From the NCBI RefSeq assembly GCF_003429005.1, contig NZ_QVQV01000003.1, forward strand, positions 62,723 through 126,722: 64,000 nt of DNA, written 5' to 3'. The first letter of the stretch is position 1, and the number at the start of each line of letters is the position of its first letter. The position numbers and the translations under genes were made by a program. Of the stretch, positions 1 to 8,427 are shown in pieces. This DNA comes from Paraburkholderia sp. DHOC27 (GTDB lineage Bacteria; Pseudomonadota; Gammaproteobacteria; Burkholderiales; Burkholderiaceae). The notes beneath the pieces were generated by a model, which saw nothing but the letters and a program-made list of their open reading frames with translations, was not told the origin of the DNA and did not search any database.

Positions 1-159
1 GGTATAACCTGGGAATGCGCATCCTCGCTCCATCAAAGAAAAGATTAGAGAGCGGAAGGCAAATAGAAAGGCAACGAATCCCCCGACGAGCCCTCCACCA
101 AACGCAATTGCCGGATGCGACACGCGCTCCGATATGGACTTTTTCGGCAGGCTACTCAT
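1..159 (-). CDS. N-terminal part of a small membrane protein, cut by the window edge
   Basis: A reading frame starts at ATG (complement of 157-159) and stays open for 53 codons to the window edge. The visible N-terminus begins MSSLPKKSISERVSHP and is followed by a Gly/Phe/Leu-rich stretch at about residues 18-40 that would form one transmembrane helix. A weak AAGG-like ribosome site lies upstream. The family cannot be recognised from 53 residues. It might instead be a random open frame, although the hydrophobic segment and start context make a real gene somewhat more likely. Confidence 0.4.
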   Translation of the reverse strand, partial: MSSLPKKSISERVSHPAIAFGGGLVGGFVAFLFAFRSLIFSLMERGCAFPGYT

Positions 160-267
160 GATCCCAACCTTTTTGAGATTTATCGGATTTTACAGATAGC
201 CGACCGACGGATCCAACCCTCCCAGCATTCGGGTTGAGCTTGCTCGATCGACGCTCCTTGAGGGACT

Positions 268-560
268 CTATAGTATGCAGCTGATCGATGCGACGCCTAC
301 GCCGACCTTCCAGGACATCTGCATGTGTGTCATACCTTCGGCGACCAAGCGATTGACCGCGTCAACATTCGTTCGGGCAGTTAGCTCACGACCTTGGGAT
401 TTCCCCGTTTGCTGCGCCTCTGCGATTCCGCCAACTGGCGCTAAGCAGCATCTCGCGTTCGAACCGCGCCATGGCACCATTCCATCCGAGTCGAATCTAT
501 GGATGCAGAGCGCGGCCCGAGGGCAGCGTGGCACGGATCGCCTTGAAAGGAATACCTGCA
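268..560 (-). pseudogene. Remnant of a serine recombinase (resolvase/invertase family), frameshifted
   Basis: Two minus-strand frames together read like the middle and C-terminus of a resolvase. From about 560 to 490 one frame gives AGIPFKAIRATLPSGRALHP then a stop, recalling the family's 'GI..F.SL......T.SGR' segment. The same frame continues after the stop with GAMARFEREMLL (about 480-445), recalling the conserved 'GALAEFERELI'. A second frame from about 430 to 268 then gives AEAQQTGKSQGRELTARTNVDAVNRL..EGM, followed by a helix-turn-helix-like end, as in the DNA-binding tail of these enzymes. The stop and the frame change mean it is not functional. The catalytic N-terminal serine region is not visible. 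It marks old mobile DNA next to the following AT-rich gene pair. Confidence 0.6.
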
Positions 561-695
561 AAGCTCCCGTCGCGATTTTGATCGACTGTATTGGAAATTT
601 CGCGCGTCCTAGAAGGCTTGGCGCGGCGAGGGAGACTCGGCTTTTCGCTGCATGGCCTCTCAACCACTCCTTATAGATTTGCGCGTTCGCGACAC

Positions 696-701
696 TTGAC
701 A
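696..701 (+). promoter_or_regulatory. Possible -35 box upstream of the RexAB-like pair
   Basis: A perfect TTGACA lies about 85 bases before the start codon at 786. No convincing -10 box sits 16-18 bases downstream, so this is only a weak promoter candidate. The rest of 561-785 holds no other recognisable feature. Confidence 0.2.
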
Positions 702-785
702 CTTATCTCACTACGAAGCTTGCGATCGCGCCCCATGTCCATGCACAATCGCCACCGGTCAGGTAAACTGTAAGAAGAACACGAA

Positions 786-1697
786 ATGAAACCTTTAACG
801 GGAAGCGGCACTTATTATCTTGGACGAGTGTTGAAACTCGGAGAGCTTAACCAAGAGAAGCTGATTGATGCGATCCGGAATCCTAGCCCGTATCATTACC
901 GCGATCACAGATGGGCATTCATCGATCTCGAGGATCACCTCGACGACGCGCAACCCTACATTTTCGGTCGGCTCTGCAAATACGCACCGGATGCTGAGGT
1001 AACGATTGTAGATGAACAAAACAAAGCGGAGCGATTGCAAGGAGAGCCCAATCTCTTGATATCAGCGAGCCCTTTTGTTTATCTTCCAAACCACTCAGGA
1101 ATCGCCTTTCTGCGGGTTTCCAGCCATATCGAGGTGAAAACCTTCTGCGACAGATTTACGCGGATTATTGAGGGAACATACTCGAACTTTTTTGTGGATT
1201 GTGAGATAGAACTCATATCTGATCTACGTGCGTTCGCAACCAAGGTTTCCGCACTTGATTCGATACTTGAATTAGATGCAAAAGTTTCACCGCCAAATCC
1301 ACTCTTTGGCCCACTTTGGGCACCTCTTAAAGACTACCTAATCTCTCGAAATTCGGATTCGATTAAGGTAAACGAGAAAGCCGCTCCCAACGAGAAAATC
1401 AAAACGGATCTGGCATCGTTAATTCGTCGCGCGGCTAACGATGAGGATATCAGTAGCGTGGAGATGCCACTGATAGAACGGGCGATCTTCATGTCTGCCG
1501 ATGGATATGGTCACGGGTACATAAAAGGTAAAAATAACAACGAGACGGTTGTAATTAAAACAAGCGAAACTGCGGTGAATTTTAATTTCAAGAAATCCCC
1601 AGCATCTCATGAACTATCAAATAAAACCGAAGCGATACTAAATAAGATCCAAAAAGATCGTCACATGGAGCACGGCAGCGATGAATCGAATAGCTGA
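786..1697 (+). CDS. RexA/DUF4747-like cytosolic protein, putative phage-exclusion component
   Basis: This is a 303-residue soluble protein with no signal peptide or membrane segment. It starts at ATG after an AGAAG-type ribosome site. Its composition is AT-rich, with many AAA, AAT and TTT codons, unlike the GC-rich flanks, which suggests horizontal transfer. A central segment (SPFVYLPNHSGIAF) followed by an alpha/beta region with a PPNP motif recalls, from memory, proteins annotated DUF4747. Overall size and partner resemble lambda RexA. The gene overlaps the next one, a small multi-TM protein, by 17 bases, so the two are probably translated together. The arrangement fits a two-component abortive-infection module with an intracellular sensor plus membrane effector. 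Kiwa is an alternative, but its usual order is membrane protein first. The function is inferred and the family match is weak. Confidence 0.6.
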   Translation: MKPLTGSGTYYLGRVLKLGELNQEKLIDAIRNPSPYHYRDHRWAFIDLEDHLDDAQPYIFGRLCKYAPDAEVTIVDEQNKAERLQGEPNLLISASPFVYLPNHSGIAFLRVSSHIEVKTFCDRFTRIIEGTYSNFFVDCEIELISDLRAFATKVSALDSILELDAKVSPPNPLFGPLWAPLKDYLISRNSDSIKVNEKAAPNEKIKTDLASLIRRAANDEDISSVEMPLIERAIFMSADGYGHGYIKGKNNNETVVIKTSETAVNFNFKKSPASHELSNKTEAILNKIQKDRHMEHGSDESNS

Positions 1698-2148
1698 CAT
1701 ACTTCGCTGCGTCTTTATTTCCTTCGAATTTTTTTTCATAACATCTATCTTTTTCTTACTTTTTCGTTTTCCTCATCCGCTCGTCGTCATTGATCAATCT
1801 ATTCAAGCGAGCTCTGAAGCTTCAAAGTATCTACCCGGTTCGGTAATTGGGCTGATGATTTTTTGTGCAAAAACGGGAACCGAAATACTTCTTCCCGGAA
1901 ATTCCAAAGACAAGATTCTCGTTGAGTGGCCCATGTATGAAAAACTCGAAGACCGTGTGTATTGCGGCCTAGTGTATTGCGTGCTATCGACGATGGGCGC
2001 AATTATTTATTTGATATCTCCACTCTTTATTTCTCGCATCATTTTAATAACAATTTTCCTGTCGGCCGCCTCTGTTGCATTTTTGATAACAGCTCAATTT
2101 TATTTGGCCAAAAATAAGATCAAGATGCTGCTTGAGCGTCATACCTGA
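1681..2148 (+). CDS. Small multi-TM membrane protein, RexB-like partner
   Basis: This protein has 155 residues and starts inside the end of the preceding gene (17-base overlap). Hydrophobic segments lie at about residues 8-30, 50-65 (weaker), 93-112 and 114-140, with a basic tail (KNKIK). The layout is one N-terminal helix ending in FRFP, a second weak helix, a charged loop with LEDRVYCGLVYCVLS, then two close helices. This recalls lambda RexB, the 144-residue ion-channel partner of RexA. Base composition is markedly AT-rich, like its partner. If the analogy holds, activation would depolarise the inner membrane. The similarity is one of topology and context; no signature motif was identified. 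Confidence 0.6.
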   Translation: MNRIADILRCVFISFEFFFITSIFFLLFRFPHPLVVIDQSIQASSEASKYLPGSVIGLMIFCAKTGTEILLPGNSKDKILVEWPMYEKLEDRVYCGLVYCVLSTMGAIIYLISPLFISRIILITIFLSAASVAFLITAQFYLAKNKIKMLLERHT

Positions 2149-2267
2149 TTAATTTAGCCGATAGCCCCTCGAGTAACGCTACATCATGCGACGCGTTTTA
2201 CACTTCAATGCGACATCCGTAGTGAACGGCAACCCTATTATTCGCCGACCGAACCAACTCGCGCAAA

Positions 2268-2693
2268 TCATCCCGTTTCCCCCGCCGCCTCCACAAGAAC
2301 CGTATCCACATACCGCGCCGAAAGCACCTCGGCACTCCGACGCGTACCTCGCATCGAGCCTGATAGTTTGTAAATCGTGTCGCCGCGGGCAATCCGCTCA
2401 CCCGTCATCGCACAGACTCCCTTCTTCTTGGCAATCGCTTTGCGCCACGTCTGAGAGCCGTCATAGCCGGAGCAAGCGTGTCCCCAGGAAATGCTGACAG
2501 CATGCTCGGACAAGCGGTCGACCAGGCGGACTCGCGCGCCATCTCGCCATGACAAGGCGGCTCGTCGACGTCCTTTTCGGCTCGCGTCCGCGTAGGCCTC
2601 TGCGACACAAGCGCGATCCTGAGACAGATACCCGACGATCTGCTGCCAACGGGAATGCATATCGAGCTGATTCATCATCGCCTCCGTGTTCAT
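2268..2693 (-). CDS. DUF3331 domain protein
   Basis: A 141-residue protein with the pattern ISWGHACSGYDGSQTWR....GVCAMTGERIARGDTIYKL. This is the core of the DUF3331 family, which is common and often multi-copy in Burkholderia-group genomes. A WR-rich strand is followed by a short CxxTGxxIxRGD motif that could bind nucleic acid or metal. No function is known. A GGAGG sequence lies just before an internal ATG at residue 7 (2675), so the true start may be there. The gene stands alone, convergent with the RexAB-like pair. Confidence 0.65.
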   Translation of the reverse strand: MNTEAMMNQLDMHSRWQQIVGYLSQDRACVAEAYADASRKGRRRAALSWRDGARVRLVDRLSEHAVSISWGHACSGYDGSQTWRKAIAKKKGVCAMTGERIARGDTIYKLSGSMRGTRRSAEVLSARYVDTVLVEAAGETG

Positions 2694-2887
2694 TGCGCAC
2701 GACTGCTACAACGTGACTGGATCAGGGCATCGGCGCCGTTCGTATTACCGGTGAGTCGCACCCGCCCACGCGGCAAATGCACCCAGTATGACGAGCCGAT
2801 TTTTTGACGTTAAGTTAAATGATGTTAAGCATCGCGCAACGTTGAAGCGCGGATTCGACGGTTAGATTCAAGTTCCAAATATGTAGG

Positions 2888-3322
2888 TTAACTAACCATC
2901 AACGTAAGTGCAGCAATCAGTCTGACCACGTCTTCGTCTTGCAGGAAACCGAATCTCGCTTGCAGAACCTCCGAGGCCGCTTTGCACAGTTGCGCGAGTC
3001 TAGCGTCGCCACGATGAGTCAAAGAGACGATAACGCCCCTTCGATCCTCGAGGCTTCTCGTACGCTGCACCCATTCCTCAGCCTCCAGCTTGTTCAGCGC
3101 TCTGGTAACGAGCGCTGGATCAACCTTCATGTGACGTGCAATGCGGGCAGGCGACCAGGCGGTCGTGCTTGCGAGCATGACGAGCATGCTGAACTGGAAG
3201 AACGTAACCCTGTGGCCCGACAGAACCGAGTCCAGATGATTTCTGATGACGTCGCCCGCTTGCTGAAGCCTGATTGCCAACTCTTGATGCTCGGAAAAGC
3301 CAATGCTTCGAGGGTTCATCAT
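2888..3322 (-). CDS. MarR-family transcriptional regulator
   Basis: A 144-residue winged-helix protein. The DNA-binding core is visible at about residues 55-105: WSPARIARHMKVDPALVTRALNKLE (recognition helix), then a wing with a DRRGVIVSLT sequence that matches the MarR signature 'D+R...V.LT..G'. Flanking helices would form the dimer interface. The start codon has GAGG seven bases upstream. Ligand and targets are unknown. The neighbours are a winged-helix regulator upstream and a DUF3331 gene downstream, and no divergent enzyme gene is present to suggest a target. Confidence 0.85.
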   Translation of the reverse strand: MMNPRSIGFSEHQELAIRLQQAGDVIRNHLDSVLSGHRVTFFQFSMLVMLASTTAWSPARIARHMKVDPALVTRALNKLEAEEWVQRTRSLEDRRGVIVSLTHRGDARLAQLCKAASEVLQARFGFLQDEDVVRLIAALTLMVS

Positions 3323-3365
3323 GACGACCTCAACTGTTCAAGTCGGGCCAGTGGGATATCACACG

Positions 3366-3390
3366 CACCCCCTTGCGGGGCTTTTTATCT
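3366..3390 (+). terminator. GC hairpin plus T-run, terminator-like on the + strand
   Basis: A CCCC/GGGG stem with loop CTTGC is followed by CTTTTTATC. It would terminate + strand transcripts, but both neighbouring genes are on the minus strand. It may be an orphan left by a rearrangement, or it may block antisense transcription. Confidence 0.35.
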
Positions 3391-4174
3391 AGATGGACTC
3401 CAGCTCCAGTTGTAGCGTTGGTTCACACTCCTCCGTCTGCCGGGGCTGCACTTGCCCCATTGACATGCCGTACTGACCCATACGGTTTTCGATAACCGGC
3501 TCTTGCCGAGGAATAGCTCGATGCACGAGGATAAAAATCAAAAGCCACGGAGCTGCGTCGTTCTTGACGGCAGGATGCTCTTTCTGACGAAGTACCGGCG
3601 CATGCACGCTACGTCGACCAGGCTTGCCGGCGACCATGTCGCGTTGACTGTGTCGGATGGCGCCTTCGCGAACCTGCCTCACGAGGCTCGTATGCCGCCC
3701 GCGGCGAGTGCGTGAGCTAACCGGCAAAACGCCTCGACCGCGCGAATTCGAAACGGAAAACTCCTTGGAAGAATCCAGAGCCGAACGGTGGCTTTCAACG
3801 GAACGCAGTGCATGAAGCTCTTCCCGTACAAAACGGTAACCTCGCCCAGCAATGTTCTTGATGTAGCTTGAATCTGGCTCATGTTCCCGCAGCACACGTC
3901 TGATCGAGGTGATCTGCACGCGCAAATTGTTATCCTCGACAACCGTTTCGGGCCATACGTGAGCCATCAGCTCACTGTGTCTGACGATGTCGCCGCGCCG
4001 CTCCACTAACAAAGCTAACAGGCGCATGGCTCTATGCCCGAGTTGCACTTCGGCCTCGCCAACAAATAGCCGCTCACTGTCCAGTAGCAACCTGAACACC
4101 CCGAATTCACAAACCCGGCCACTCATCACAAACCTCCAGGGATTCGCGCTGCGGTTCATCGTGCGCAAGCTCAA
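3389..4174 (-). CDS. Winged-helix (OmpR/CadC-type) regulator with an atypical C-terminus
   Basis: Residues about 20-115 form a clear Trans_reg_C winged helix: CEFGVFRLLLDSERLFV, LGHRAMRLLALLVERRGDIV, HVWPETVVEDNNLRVQI and IAGRGYRFV. In this bacterial group such domains usually sit on longer proteins with an ATPase, periplasmic or receiver module. Here the remaining 140 residues are Arg/Ser-rich with no recognisable domain and no receiver, so the protein looks truncated, or frameshifted after the DNA-binding domain. An internal ATG at residue 17 (MSGRVCEFG) is an equally good start. It could still bind DNA constitutively, or be a decaying gene. Confidence 0.55.
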   Translation of the reverse strand: MSLRTMNRSANPWRFVMSGRVCEFGVFRLLLDSERLFVGEAEVQLGHRAMRLLALLVERRGDIVRHSELMAHVWPETVVEDNNLRVQITSIRRVLREHEPDSSYIKNIAGRGYRFVREELHALRSVESHRSALDSSKEFSVSNSRGRGVLPVSSRTRRGRHTSLVRQVREGAIRHSQRDMVAGKPGRRSVHAPVLRQKEHPAVKNDAAPWLLIFILVHRAIPRQEPVIENRMGQYGMSMGQVQPRQTEECEPTLQLELESI

Positions 4175-4371
4175 TCATCACCGCGTACAGGGTGAACATC
4201 GGTTCGCGAACATGAGTCGTCCGCGCCGCTCGTTGGGCGACGCTCGCTGGAAGACGGCGCCACGAAGGTAGACGAAGCGTCAACCATGAACGTGACGACA
4301 GGATCAGCAGGCGCCTGGGGTCAAGGCCTGCTGCACCGAAATGACTTTCTCGACTTTCCGACAATGCAACG

Positions 4372-5013
4372 CTACGCGGGCCACTTCGACTCGCGTATCA
4401 CGCAGCAGAAGTTGCCCCTCCGGAAGCTCGGTTCCTTATCGGCAATCACGTCGGCTTTGACGTTTCCAAATGTGGTATCTGGCTTCGTCTTGATCCCATC
4501 ATAGAACGCCTGGATGATGTCTTCCTTGAACTGCGGCGTACGTGGGAAAGCCTTGGTCACCGCGTCGCGCTCGGCCTCGCTGTACTGCTCGTACTTCATG
4601 CCGAGCACGTCCATCTCGACGCCTGCCGTGACGAGCGCGACCACTGGATGCATGTGTTGCGGTATGCCGGGGGTGGTGTGCAGGGCAATCGCCGTCCATA
4701 CCGTGTCAATGTCGCCTTGCGAGATGCCATGCTGCTTCATGAAGTCGCTGGCCGCATTGGCGCCGTCCACCTCGAATCGTTCGTCTTCGCTGCTGTATTG
4801 CTTCATCAATCCAAAGTCATGGAACATGCAGCCGCAATAAAGAAGCTCCGGGTCGAACTTCAAGCCGCGGTCCCTGCCCGCAAGGGCGCCAAAACAGAAG
4901 ACGCGACTCGAGTGATTGAAAAGTAACGGCGTCGTATGTTCGCGGGCGAGTTCCGTGACCTCGCTTGCGAATTTGCTGTCCGGAATCTTCACTCCGCCAA
5001 TGTCGATAGTCAT
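4372..5013 (-). CDS. HD-domain metal-dependent hydrolase (cyanamide hydratase-like)
   Basis: 213 residues when started at the ATG preceded by GAGG (MTIDIGGVKIPDS). An in-frame TTG at 5046 would add 11 residues. The HD signature is visible: a first histidine in LLFNHSSRVF, then CMFHDFGL, then LHTTPG. This order (H...HD...H) matches the cyanamide-hydratase-type branch of small HD proteins. These enzymes use one or two metal ions to hydrolyse phosphate esters or hydrate nitrile-like substrates; the substrate here is unknown. It lies 96 bases downstream of catalase on the same strand, so co-transcription is likely and a role in oxidative or chemical stress is possible. Confidence 0.75.
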   Translation of the reverse strand: MTIDIGGVKIPDSKFASEVTELAREHTTPLLFNHSSRVFCFGALAGRDRGLKFDPELLYCGCMFHDFGLMKQYSSEDERFEVDGANAASDFMKQHGISQGDIDTVWTAIALHTTPGIPQHMHPVVALVTAGVEMDVLGMKYEQYSEAERDAVTKAFPRTPQFKEDIIQAFYDGIKTKPDTTFGNVKADVIADKEPSFRRGNFCCVIRESKWPA

Positions 5014-5109
5014 GACTGCATCCTCAGATTCAATGGCCGTGTTCAATCATTGCAGGCACGCTCGCAGCTTGTCGCGAGCGTGCTGCCCGATGTCATGCAT
5101 GCAACAAGC

Positions 5110-6591
5110 TCAGCGGGATTTCTCAGGTTCAGACCGCACGGGCGTCGTGCCCTTATCATGTTCCTCGAACGCGTGACGAACCCCGGCGCCATAGGCAGGG
5201 TCGGCTTTAGTGCAGTGTTCGACGTGCAGGTCACGAATTGCCTGCGAGACGCCATGCATCGCGCGCGCCGTGTTTTCGAACAGGACTTTCTTTTGCGCGT
5301 CGGACATCAGGCGAAACAGGTCACCAGGCTGCGAGAAGTAATCATCGTCTACACGATGGTTCCAGTGCCCCGCCTCCCCTTCCACGGGCAACGGAGGCTC
5401 CGAATAGTCAGGCTGGTCGAGCCATTCGCCCTTGGTGTTCGGGTTATACGGCGTGGCGCCGCCCATGTTTCCGTCCACGCGCAACAGGCCGTCGCGGTGA
5501 TAGCTGTGGTAATGCTTCGCTGCTTTGGGCGAATTGACGGGAATCTGATGATGGTTCACGGACAATCGGTAGCGCTGCGCATCCCCGTAAGAGAAGAGAC
5601 GACCCTGCAACATCTTGTCGGGCGAAAAGCTGATACCGGGGACGACATTGGCAGGGTTGAAAGCGGCCTGCTCCACATCTGCGAACCAGTTGTCCGCGTT
5701 GCGGTTGAGTTCGAAATGGCCAACTTCGATGAGCGGATAGTCTTTCTTCGACCACACCTTCGTGAGGTCGAACGGGTTCACCTTGTAGTTCGACGCCTCT
5801 TTCTCCGGCATGACCTGGAAATACAACGTCCAGCGCGGAAATTCGCCGCGCTCGATGGATTCATACAGGTCCCGGTGATGCGTCTCGCGGTCAGACCCAA
5901 CCAGTTCCACGGCCTCCTCATCGGTCATGTTCTCGATGCCTTGCTGCGTGTGCATATGAAACTTGACCCAAAAGCGCTCACCCGCCTTGTTGATCAGGCT
6001 GAACGTATGGCTGCCGAATCCGTGCATATGCCTGAACGTGCGGGGGATGCCGCGGTCGCTCATGATGATGGTGACCTGGTGAAGCGCTTCCGGCAGTTGC
6101 GTGAAGAAATCCCAGTTGCTCTCTGCGTTTCGAAGGCCTGTTCTCGGGTCCCGCTTGATGGCGTGATTGAGGTCTGGAAACTTCAACGGGTCTCTGAGAA
6201 AGAAGACCGGCGTGTTATTGCCGACGAGATCCCAGTTTCCCTCTTCGGTATAAAACTTGAGCGCGAAGCCGCGGATATCCCGCTCGGCGTCGGCCGCGCC
6301 GCGCTCGCCCGCGACTGTCGAAAAGCGCGCGAACATCTCCGTGGTCTTGCCAATTTCAGAGAAGAGCGCAGCGCGCGAATACGCCGTGATGTCGTTGGTC
6401 ACCGTGAAGGTCCCAAAGGCGCCCGAGCCCTTGGCGTGCATGCGCCGCTCCGGAATCACTTCACGGTCGAAGTACGCAAGCTTCTCCAGCAGCCAGACGT
6501 CCTGCAGCAATGCAGGTCCGCGTCGGCCCGCGGTCTGGGTATTTTGGTTATCTACAACTGGCGCTCCAAAGGCCGTCGTCAACTTGCTCAT
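5110..6591 (-). CDS. kat: Monofunctional heme catalase (small-subunit type)
   Basis: A 493-residue enzyme that disproportionates hydrogen peroxide to water and oxygen. Landmarks are the catalytic His52 in [13 protein letters not shown], Asn125 in [11 protein letters not shown], and the proximal heme ligand Tyr335 in [13 protein letters not shown]. The length fits small-subunit clade catalases, and no signal peptide is present, so it should be cytoplasmic. The start has GGAGA five bases upstream. A strong hairpin lies in the region just before the gene (6625-6648). The HD-domain gene follows on the same strand. The exact subfamily (katA, katB or katE-like) cannot be settled by eye. Confidence 0.95.
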   Translation of the reverse strand: MSKLTTAFGAPVVDNQNTQTAGRRGPALLQDVWLLEKLAYFDREVIPERRMHAKGSGAFGTFTVTNDITAYSRAALFSEIGKTTEMFARFSTVAGERGAADAERDIRGFALKFYTEEGNWDLVGNNTPVFFLRDPLKFPDLNHAIKRDPRTGLRNAESNWDFFTQLPEALHQVTIIMSDRGIPRTFRHMHGFGSHTFSLINKAGERFWVKFHMHTQQGIENMTDEEAVELVGSDRETHHRDLYESIERGEFPRWTLYFQVMPEKEASNYKVNPFDLTKVWSKKDYPLIEVGHFELNRNADNWFADVEQAAFNPANVVPGISFSPDKMLQGRLFSYGDAQRYRLSVNHHQIPVNSPKAAKHYHSYHRDGLLRVDGNMGGATPYNPNTKGEWLDQPDYSEPPLPVEGEAGHWNHRVDDDYFSQPGDLFRLMSDAQKKVLFENTARAMHGVSQAIRDLHVEHCTKADPAYGAGVRHAFEEHDKGTTPVRSEPEKSR

Positions 6592-7088
6592 TCAATTCTC
6601 CGTCTGTGGGTTGCGACAAAGGAAGCCTCCGGGCCAAAACCCGGAGGCGCAGGCATACGTTCGGCCCTTGTCAGTCACGCTATTTGTTGTACGTTGATGT
6701 GCCTACGGAGAAACCGCGACGAGCGCGCTCTCACCGTCGTTGATATCGGTCACGCGTCATCTGGATCAGAATGACGGTTAGGAACCCTATTGGTATGCGA
6801 AGAGAAAAACTCGTTTCAGGCTTCGCGCCCCGCAATGCCTGGCGGGCTCGATTCCTGATTAGCTTGCATGCAGTGTATATGCTGGTTGACGCCGCGAACG
6901 GCAGGTTCTCTCTGCCTAAATACTTCGTGCCACGTCACGCAAAAACGATCTCGCAAGGTGAACGGCGGCAGGTGCTTTGCTGGGGCCACGCAAGCGGACA
7001 TGGCACGGGCGAGCCGCGAGAGGAAGCGGGCTGGCTTGGCGGAATGAGGAAAATGGTTAACTGGGCCTGCCCAACCGCTGGATTCGAG
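6592..7088. other. Gene-free stretch between araC-type gene and catalase
   Basis: About 500 bases with no convincing coding potential on either strand. Apart from the hairpin at 6625-6648, nothing was recognised. The catalase promoter should lie here. Confidence 0.5.
6625..6648 (-). terminator. Hairpin 34 bases upstream of catalase
   Basis: Perfect 9-bp arms GCCTCCGGG and CCCGGAGGC with a 6-base loop. Read on the minus strand it is followed by TTCCTTTG, a weak T-run. It could terminate transcription coming from the AraC gene or act in the catalase leader. Confidence 0.4.
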
Positions 7089-8084
7089 CTACGACTCTTT
7101 CCGATAATGCCGAGGCGGCTTGCCAAACGCAGTTTTGAACGATTGACTGAAATGGGGAAGACTATTGAAGCCCCAGCCAAACGCGATATCGCCGATAGAC
7201 CGACTCGACTGCCCCGGATCTCTCAGGTCGCGTGCGCACCTCGCCAGGCGGCGATCCCAGATGTATCGCTCAGCGGATTGTCCTTCCGAGGCGAAGATCG
7301 TGCTCAGGTAGCGCCTGGAGATGCCGAGGTGCTGTGCGACGTCAGCAGGCGACAAGGACGCGTTGCGCAGATTGGTTTCGATGTAAGCACGCGCGCGCGA
7401 TGCCAGCAATGACTTGCCGTTGGACGCATTCGATCGCACCGCGCCTTCGTTCTCCACACACGACGCCACGGCCATCATGGCCATTTCCGTGGCGTGCTCT
7501 GTGAGCCGTTGCGCCATTGCCGGCGGCAGCCGGTCATAGCTTCGTGCAAGCGTCTTGATGAATTCATTGGTGACGCTGCCAATCGGACTGTGGTTCGTGA
7601 CCACGGTCGCGGTGAATCGCTCGACCGATCCGATCTGCTTGCGTACCAGTGCCTTGGGAACCTGAAGCACCAGTTGCGACATGCTGGCCGGAAAATCAGC
7701 GCTGAACGTCCTGGACGTGTCGAGCAGCGTCAGGTCGCCCGGCTTGAGCACGCCGCGCCGGCCGTCCTGCTCCACGATTGCCTCGCCTTCTGTCTGCAGG
7801 CAAATGAACACCTGCTCTTCACCGGCTTGCGAGAGCTTTGGCTTGGCGCGAGCGATCTCGTGCGTGGCCGCGCCAATCTTGATGAGGTTGGCGGGTTGCG
7901 AAAGGTGGGCCGTGATTCGACCAGAAAACGTATCGGACGCACAACTGGAACACTCGAGGTGCGTGAGCAACGAACCAACCTGGCTTTGCCAGAAGTCCAG
8001 CCGGCCGCCAATCGGAACGGGGTCGGTGGAAATGATCACGGGAGCGTTGGCTGTCATCGCACTCGGCCTGAAGACAAATTTCAT
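7089..8084 (-). CDS. AraC-family transcriptional regulator
   Basis: A 331-residue protein. The N-terminal two thirds resemble the AraC-binding-like domain that pairs with this HTH type (WQSQVG..., KPGDLTLLDTSRTF). The C-terminal ~100 residues hold two helix-turn-helix motifs: LSPADVAQHLGISRRYLSTIF and SIGDIAFGWGFNSLPHFSQSF, then FGKPPRHYR, the classic AraC/XylS end. It is divergent from the alpha/beta hydrolase gene at 8428, so that gene is its likely target. A second possible start is the ATG at residue 10. Confidence 0.9.
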   Translation of the reverse strand: MKFVFRPSAMTANAPVIISTDPVPIGGRLDFWQSQVGSLLTHLECSSCASDTFSGRITAHLSQPANLIKIGAATHEIARAKPKLSQAGEEQVFICLQTEGEAIVEQDGRRGVLKPGDLTLLDTSRTFSADFPASMSQLVLQVPKALVRKQIGSVERFTATVVTNHSPIGSVTNEFIKTLARSYDRLPPAMAQRLTEHATEMAMMAVASCVENEGAVRSNASNGKSLLASRARAYIETNLRNASLSPADVAQHLGISRRYLSTIFASEGQSAERYIWDRRLARCARDLRDPGQSSRSIGDIAFGWGFNSLPHFSQSFKTAFGKPPRHYRKES

Positions 8085-8427
8085 TAATTGGGAAGCGCCG
8101 GATGTCTACTGCGCCTGCGGCATGGAAATGTTCCACAAAATGCCAGTTATCTTCATACCTAATCAATGTTATGCGCTCCTTACAGAGTCGCACAATGCTA
8201 GACGCCGTCAACGATCATCCAAAAATTTTCTCTGGTCAAGGAATCATTCACGTTGCGGGCAAACGGCTCGCTTCTCGCCGCTGGCAACACGTGTTCAGGG
8301 GAACTGTCGCGGACGCAGGCGCAACGCCACGGTTCGCGCTTAGCGACTTTTAGCAACGTTTCACTAGGGTCTCTTCGCGGCACATCGGACACTCTCGAGT
8401 CCTTCTTCCCTTTCCAAGGATTAAACG
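8085..8427. promoter_or_regulatory. Divergent control region between araC-type gene and hydrolase
   Basis: A 343-base intergenic region shared by two diverging genes. It must hold both promoters and probably the AraC-type binding sites. No clear -35/-10 pair or repeated operator was identified by eye. Confidence 0.4.

Noticed and set aside
275..676. Open + strand frame over the resolvase remnant
   Set aside because: It overlaps the resolvase-like minus-strand text, has no recognised motifs and no ribosome site.
4936..6774. Long + strand open frame antisense to catalase
   Set aside because: It is the high-GC shadow of the catalase gene; its composition is Arg/His/Val-rich with no domain.
6771..7412. 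Possible + strand gene between catalase and the AraC gene
   Set aside because: It runs into the antisense of the AraC DNA-binding domain and has no recognised motifs or good start site.
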